Source: Niabella sp.
Lineage (GTDB): Bacteria; Bacteroidota; Bacteroidia; Chitinophagales; Chitinophagaceae
Assembly: GCF_030150205.1 (NCBI RefSeq)
Contig: NZ_JASLGT010000011.1
Span: 62,001-126,000, forward strand
DNA length: 64,000 nucleotides
Reading direction: 5' to 3'
In this document: positions 59,473-64,000 of the stretch, in pieces
How positions within the stretch are numbered: the stretch's first letter is position 1
How the letters are laid out: each line of letters begins with the position of its first letter
The notes under the pieces: model-generated
Told to the model about the DNA's origin: nothing
The model's input: the letters and a program-made list of their open reading frames with translations, nothing else
Databases searched by the model: none
Position numbers and translations under genes: made by a program

Positions 59473-61034
59473 TGAAACTTTTACGCTTATTAAATTCAAT
59501 ATTTTTTGTGAAAAAAAGGCATTTTATTGCACTCGGTCTTTTCATCCTGGCTACCGGATTGATTGTTTCCTGCAGCAAGATCAATATGGCAACCGAATTA
59601 GGGCAGGGGCTGATTCCGGAGGTAGACAATATCCATACGTTTGATACAACATTAGAGGTACATGCTTTTAATGGAATCTTTACGGCACAGAACGATAGCT
59701 TTCGTTCTCACTATTCAAATGCGCAGCTGCTGGGTACCATTACCAATGACCCTATTTTTGGTAAGACCGATGCCAAAATGTATTTCCAGATAAGTCCAAA
59801 CTCTAAAACGCCTTTCAGTAATAGTCCTGATAAGCGGATGCTGGATTCTGTGGTGCTGGTGCTGGATCATTCTTTTATTTATGGGGACACCTTATTACCA
59901 CAGACGATTCAGGTATCGGAGCTTGCTCAAAGCAATGATATAAAAGGGGATACTTCTTATTTTTTAACAAAGGTGCTATCTACTGCAGGGGTTCTGGGAT
60001 CCAAAACTTTTGTTCCCCGTACATTGAGAGACTCTATGCAAGTGATTGAACATTCTGCTGTCAATAAATTTGATACCAGCAATGTAATCAGTCAATTAAG
60101 AATTAAGCTGGACAATGCTTTTGGGCAGCGGTTACTGGCTTATGATACCACGGGTGCTAATGATGCCTACTCTACAGATTCAATCTTCCGGACGAAATTT
60201 AAAGGTTTTGCACTGGAATCGGTTGGCGGTGGTAATGGACTGATGGGTTTTAGTCTGACCAACGCGCAGCTGCGGGTATATTACCGTTATGAAAATACAA
60301 CAACCGCAGGCGATATCGATACGGCCACCGGTGTTTTCTATTTTACAAAGGCTTCACTTTTGGGAAATGAAAATGGATCGGCCAATTATATTTCAAGAGA
60401 TTACAGTGGTACCCAGGTTTTAGCAGTGAGCGGAGATAATGTGGAAGATCCCATTCTATACCTGCAAAACACTCCTGGTACTTTTGCTACATTAAAGATC
60501 CCCGGCCTGGCTACCTTCCCCAAATCGGTAATTCACCTGGCGGAGTTGCAAATGGAATCGATCTACGATCAGTCGGACTCATTATTCTCTGCTCCAAGGA
60601 ACCTGTTTTTGGATGTATATGATTCAACGGATCAGAAGTTTAAACTGGTACCCTATGTATTTAACGCAAGTGTTGTATACGGGAGTCCTCCAACGTTAAC
60701 TAATTTTGCATCGTTTTACAGTACCACCAATGCCAATCAAACCTACTACAATAAAAAAGATCCTTCGGGAAATATCGTAAAACAATGGCGCTTTAATATA
60801 ACAGGGTATCTGCAAAATATAGGATTGCAAAAAGTGCCGGCGTTTGACTTCCGATTGTATGCTCCTGCAAATGAGGTGCTGCTTTTGGGTGACCGGGGTG
60901 CCAGTACTGATGTTAAGTTCCCGATTCCGCAGTCACAATATAACAGTATTGCAGGTTATGGGCGTGCACGTATCGGGGGAGGAAATCATCCAACCCAGAA
61001 AATGAAGCTGCGCATCGTGTATTCAAAACCTTAG
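59472..61034 (+). CDS. DUF4270 lipoprotein
   Basis: 520 residues. Lipobox IVSC (Cys near residue 34) after a hydrophobic stretch. Characteristic start GLIPEVDNIHTFDTTLEVHA and GTITNDPIFGKTDAKMYFQI, a mostly beta body, and KMKLRIVYSKP ending, as in Bacteroidota DUF4270. Function unknown, expected in the outer membrane. Translationally coupled to the GT5-like gene by a one-base overlap, which suggests a shared role, perhaps in envelope polysaccharide. Confidence 0.88.
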   Translation: MKLLRLLNSIFFVKKRHFIALGLFILATGLIVSCSKINMATELGQGLIPEVDNIHTFDTTLEVHAFNGIFTAQNDSFRSHYSNAQLLGTITNDPIFGKTDAKMYFQISPNSKTPFSNSPDKRMLDSVVLVLDHSFIYGDTLLPQTIQVSELAQSNDIKGDTSYFLTKVLSTAGVLGSKTFVPRTLRDSMQVIEHSAVNKFDTSNVISQLRIKLDNAFGQRLLAYDTTGANDAYSTDSIFRTKFKGFALESVGGGNGLMGFSLTNAQLRVYYRYENTTTAGDIDTATGVFYFTKASLLGNENGSANYISRDYSGTQVLAVSGDNVEDPILYLQNTPGTFATLKIPGLATFPKSVIHLAELQMESIYDQSDSLFSAPRNLFLDVYDSTDQKFKLVPYVFNASVVYGSPPTLTNFASFYSTTNANQTYYNKKDPSGNIVKQWRFNITGYLQNIGLQKVPAFDFRLYAPANEVLLLGDRGASTDVKFPIPQSQYNSIAGYGRARIGGGNHPTQKMKLRIVYSKP

Positions 61035-61066
61035 TCGCTGACTGATATTATTTTATTTAAATAACA

Positions 61067-61089
61067 ACGGGTGCTATATTTGCACCCGT
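61067..61089. promoter_or_regulatory. metK promoter inside an inverted repeat
   Basis: Arms ACGGGTGC (61067-61074) and GCACCCGT (61082-61089) match perfectly. The 7-base loop TATATTT plus the next G forms the -7 element TATATTTG (61075-61082). The expected transcription start is at or just beyond the right arm. Protein binding here would control metK directly. No riboswitch fits in the remaining 34-base leader. Confidence 0.65.
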
Positions 61090-61123
61090 AAATTTTTAAT
61101 TATTTCTTAATAACCCATCGTTT

Positions 61124-62377
61124 ATGCCTTATTTATTTACTTCTGAAAGTGTTTCTGAAGGACACCCGGATAAAGTAGCCGATCAGATTTCGGACGCACT
61201 TATTGATAACTTCCTGGCCTTTGACCCGCAGTCGAAAGTAGCCTGTGAAACATTGGTAACCACAGGTCAGGTAATTTTAGCCGGAGAAGTAAAGTCCAAG
61301 GCATACCTGGATGTGCAGGAAATTGCCCGTAGTGTGGTAAGCCGGATCGGCTATACCAAGAGCGAATATATGTTTGAAGCCCGTTCCTGCGGTGTATTGT
61401 CCGCCATCCATGAGCAGTCGTCCGATATTAACCAGGGCGTAGAACGTAAGAAAAAAGAAGACCAGGGTGCTGGCGACCAGGGAATGATGTTTGGATATGC
61501 CACCAATGAAACGGCGAACTATATGCCGCTGGCACTGGACCTGGCGCATACATTACTGATTGAGCTGGCGGCCATCCGTCGTGAAAATAAAAAAATCCAG
61601 TACCTGCGCCCCGATTCCAAGAGCCAGGTAACCCTGGAATATGATGATAATAATAAACCCGTTCGGATCGAAGCCATCGTGATCTCTACACAGCATGATG
61701 ATTTTGATACGGAGGCAAAAATGCAGGAAAAGATCAGCAGCGATATCAAGGCCATCCTGATTCCCCGCGTTATCAAAAAATACCCGCAATACAAGCACCT
61801 GTTCAATAATAAGATCAAGTATCACATCAACCCGACCGGTAATTTTGTAATTGGCGGTCCTCATGGAGATACAGGTCTTACCGGAAGAAAAATCATCGTA
61901 GATACATACGGAGGTAAGGGGGCACATGGTGGTGGTGCTTTTAGTGGTAAGGATCCCAGCAAGGTAGACCGTTCTGCGGCCTATGCTACCCGTCATATTG
62001 CAAAGAACCTGGTGGCTGCCGGCCTTTGCGATGAGGTACTGGTACAGGTTTCTTATGCTATTGGAGTGGCCCAGCCCACCAGTATTAACGTAAATACGTA
62101 TGGTACGGCAAAGGTAGATCTGACCGATGGCCAGATCAGCCAGGCGGTACAACAGCTCTTCGATATGCGTCCTTACTTTATTGAGCAGCGCCTGAAGCTC
62201 CGCAATCCTATTTATAGCGAAACTGCGGCTTATGGTCATATGGGAAGAGAAAATACCGTGGTGGAGAAAGTATTTGTAGCGCCCGACGGTAAAAAAGTAA
62301 CCAAGAAAGTAGAGTTGTTTACCTGGGAAAAGCTGGACTATGTTCCCAAGGTAAAAAAAGCATTCGGTCTTAAATAA
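61124..62377 (+). CDS. metK: S-adenosylmethionine synthase
   Basis: 417 residues. Makes SAM from methionine and ATP. Signature segments: SVSEGHPDKVADQISDALID, GAGDQGMMFGYATNET, GGPHGDTGLTGRKIIVDTYG, and GGGAFSGKDPSKVDRSAAYA. The active-site His is in the GHPDK motif. A little longer than the E. coli enzyme, as is usual in Bacteroidota. Own promoter and terminator. Confidence 0.97.
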   Translation: MPYLFTSESVSEGHPDKVADQISDALIDNFLAFDPQSKVACETLVTTGQVILAGEVKSKAYLDVQEIARSVVSRIGYTKSEYMFEARSCGVLSAIHEQSSDINQGVERKKKEDQGAGDQGMMFGYATNETANYMPLALDLAHTLLIELAAIRRENKKIQYLRPDSKSQVTLEYDDNNKPVRIEAIVISTQHDDFDTEAKMQEKISSDIKAILIPRVIKKYPQYKHLFNNKIKYHINPTGNFVIGGPHGDTGLTGRKIIVDTYGGKGAHGGGAFSGKDPSKVDRSAAYATRHIAKNLVAAGLCDEVLVQVSYAIGVAQPTSINVNTYGTAKVDLTDGQISQAVQQLFDMRPYFIEQRLKLRNPIYSETAAYGHMGRENTVVEKVFVAPDGKKVTKKVELFTWEKLDYVPKVKKAFGLK

Positions 62378-62396
62378 AAGACCTGGAATATTTTGT

Positions 62397-62422
62397 AAAA
62401 GCTGCTCCCCGGGGCAGCTTTT
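62397..62422 (+). terminator. Terminator after metK
   Basis: Stem AAAAGCTGC/GCAGCTTTT with an 8-base GC-rich loop, 19 bases after the stop. Confidence 0.85.
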
Positions 62423-62561
62423 ATGTTTTGATTATCCGGTTTTTACGATCCGGCCCAACCAGAAGCATGAAACACCCGATTTTCATCTGAAAAGGCGTAA
62501 AAAGTGGATAATTCCCACTAAAAAACAGGCTCCGGGAAGCATAAATACGGCCTGGAAAAGT

Positions 62562-62569
62562 TAAATTTG
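62562..62569 (+). promoter_or_regulatory. -7 element of gyrA
   Basis: TAAATTTG fits TAnnTTTG, 46 bases before ATG 62616. No TTTG at the ideal distance. Confidence 0.45.
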
Positions 62570-62615
62570 CATATAGTGCATTTTGCAACATTCAGAATGA
62601 TTTAGAATATATTAG

Positions 62616-64000
62616 ATGGAAGAAAATTTAGATCCGCAGGCAACACAGGACAGCAATCGCATCATCCCCGTAAATATTGAAGAGCAGATGAAAACGGCCT
62701 ACATCGATTATTCGATGTCGGTAATCGTTGGCCGCGCCCTGCCCGATGTACGGGACGGTTTAAAACCGGTTCACCGTCGTATCCTCTATGCCATGAACGA
62801 ATTGAACCTGAGATCAAACCGCCCGCACCGGAAATCGGCGCTTGTGGTAGGTGAGGTATTGGGTAAATATCACCCGCATGGTGATAGTTCGGTGTATGAC
62901 GCGATGGTACGTATGGCCCAGGATTGGAGCATGCGCTACACCATGGTGAACGGCCAGGGTAACTTTGGTACACAGGATGGGGACGGACCGGCGGCCATGC
63001 GTTATACGGAGGTAAAGCTGGAAAGTATTGCAGAGCATACCCTGCTGGATATTGAAAAAGAAACGGTAGACTTTCAGCCGAACTATGATGATTCCAGGGA
63101 GGAACCCGTGGTATTACCTACGCGGATCCCGCAGTTGCTGGTAAACGGATCCAGTGGTATTGCCGTTGGTATGGCTACCAATGTAATGCCGCATAACCTT
63201 TCGGAAGTAATTGACGGCTGTGTGGCTTACATCAACAACCGGGAGATCACCATTGAAGAACTGATGCTGCATGTAAAGGCGCCTGATTTTCCAACCGGAG
63301 GAATTATCTACGGAATTGAAGGTATTCGTGCGGGAATGTATACCGGCCGCGGACGTGTGGTATTGCGGGGAAGGGTGCGGGTAGATACCAAGCCCAGTGG
63401 AAGAGAACAGATCGTGATATCGGAAGTACCATACCAGGTAAACCGGGATGCACTTACCAGCCGGATTGGTGACCTGGTGAACAACAAGATCATTGATGGT
63501 ATTGCCCATGTAAACAACGAATCGAATAAGAAAGAAGGTACCCGTATTGTGATCGATTTAAAACGGGATGCTATTGCCAACGTGGTGATTAACCAGTTGT
63601 ATAAGAATACGGATCTGCAAACCTCTTATGGCATTAACAACGTAGCCATTACCCAGGGCCGCCCGAAGATCCTGAACCTCAAAGACCTGATCAGCGAGTT
63701 TGTTGCATTCCGGCATGAAGTAATCGTGCGGCGTACAAAATTTGAACTGAAGGAGGCGGAAAAGCGCGCGCATATTTTGCAGGGATACCTGATCGCACTG
63801 GATCACCTGGATGAAGTGATCCGGCTGATCCGTAGTTCGCCTACGCCGGAAGTGGCAAAAGACAACCTGATCAATGCCGGCTGGGGACTGGATGAGATCC
63901 AGGCAAAAGCTATTCTTGAGCTGCGTTTGCAGCGGCTTACGGGCATGGAGCGTGAGAAGATCAAAGAAGAGTTTGATGAGCTCATGAAACTGATCACCCA
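62616..64000 (+). CDS. gyrA: DNA gyrase subunit A, 3'-truncated by window edge
   Basis: 461 full codons are visible from ATG 62616 (MEENLDPQAT); the frame is open at the window end. Type II topoisomerase breakage-reunion subunit. RIIPVNIEEQMKTAYIDYSM and RALPDVRDGLKPVHRRIL are typical. The quinolone-contact region reads YHPHGDSSVYDAMVRMAQ, with Ser91 and Asp95 at the positions where resistance changes are known, so wild type by this test. The catalytic Tyr130 is in AAMRYTEVK. GyrA is favoured over ParC by the N-terminal IPVNIEEQMK segment. Confidence 0.95.
   Translation, partial: MEENLDPQATQDSNRIIPVNIEEQMKTAYIDYSMSVIVGRALPDVRDGLKPVHRRILYAMNELNLRSNRPHRKSALVVGEVLGKYHPHGDSSVYDAMVRMAQDWSMRYTMVNGQGNFGTQDGDGPAAMRYTEVKLESIAEHTLLDIEKETVDFQPNYDDSREEPVVLPTRIPQLLVNGSSGIAVGMATNVMPHNLSEVIDGCVAYINNREITIEELMLHVKAPDFPTGGIIYGIEGIRAGMYTGRGRVVLRGRVRVDTKPSGREQIVISEVPYQVNRDALTSRIGDLVNNKIIDGIAHVNNESNKKEGTRIVIDLKRDAIANVVINQLYKNTDLQTSYGINNVAITQGRPKILNLKDLISEFVAFRHEVIVRRTKFELKEAEKRAHILQGYLIALDHLDEVIRLIRSSPTPEVAKDNLINAGWGLDEIQAKAILELRLQRLTGMEREKIKEEFDELMKLIT

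Noticed and set aside
61090..61123. SAM riboswitch in front of metK
   Set aside because: The leader after the promoter is only about 34 bases and has no SAM-I or SAM-II elements.
61553..62239. 228-codon minus-strand frame opposite metK
   Set aside because: Antisense shadow of a highly conserved gene, with no recognisable motif.
1..64000. tRNA genes, CRISPR arrays, insertion sequences or prophage genes
   Set aside because: I looked through the gaps between genes and found no cloverleaf, regular repeat-spacer array, transposase, integrase or phage structural gene.

Overview
The window looks like a piece of chromosome from a Bacteroidota bacterium, most likely family Chitinophagaceae (a Niabella-like genome would fit; this is inference from gene content and protein style, not a database match). 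Supporting signs are Bacteroidota-type promoters (TTTG about 17-20 nt upstream of TAnnTTTG), Bacteroidota families (DUF2027-Smr, DUF4270, BT_3928-like DoxX, DUF1599, N-terminal-only starch synthase, TonB receptor plus fasciclin lipoprotein, M56 peptidases fused to TonB domains), and many lipoproteins with weak ribosome binding sites. I see no insertion sequence, prophage, CRISPR array, tRNA or rRNA.

Layout. 1-6.5 kb: 3' part of rnr, a polyprenyl synthetase, an amino acid permease, a DUF2027/Smr protein and the RNase P RNA gene rnpB. 6.5-14 kb: phytase-like and SGNH secreted hydrolases, an SPFH protein with a small ribbon-helix-helix partner, a TPR protein, penicillin acylase and a small membrane protein. 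14.3-18.9 kb (minus): a BlaI-type repressor followed by three tandem M56-TonB proteins, with a palindromic operator in front. 19-26.6 kb: trhO, ndk, nrnA, three tandem FKBP lipoproteins, trxA and folP. 26.6-33.4 kb: DUF1599, DoxX, an ABC permease and an unknown secreted protein, then (minus) dciA-like, a HGSNAT-like membrane acyltransferase and recF.

33.6-42.3 kb: pdhA with a palindrome at its promoter, a TPR membrane protein, ribH, lipoproteins, a LutA-like protein, an orphan ClpP-fold (SDH-type) protease, a TrpB2-type enzyme, a SMUG2-type glycosylase and a TlpA-like protein. 42.3-54.4 kb: purC, TonB receptor plus fasciclin protein, SDR and phytanoyl-CoA-type dioxygenase genes, an AraC regulator, a 690-residue secreted protein and a coiled-coil membrane protein. 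54.6-64 kb: holA, a trans-sulfuration enzyme, OsmC, panC, starch-synthase-like and DUF4270 genes, metK and the 5' part of gyrA.

Most genes are housekeeping. The most unusual signal is regulatory. In front of the dioxygenase gene (about 49.38-49.55 kb, minus strand) lie a near-consensus promoter, a perfect 8-bp inverted repeat over the expected transcription start, and a 31-codon leader ORF ending Met-Cys-Cys-Cys-stop. Together these suggest cysteine- or sulfur-responsive control. Other points of interest are the BlaI/M56-TonB array, the FKBP triplet, a membrane-segment insertion inside the C-terminal domain of the 690-residue protein, the metK promoter held in the loop of an inverted repeat, and several start codons lying 4-8 nt from a promoter element (probably leaderless).
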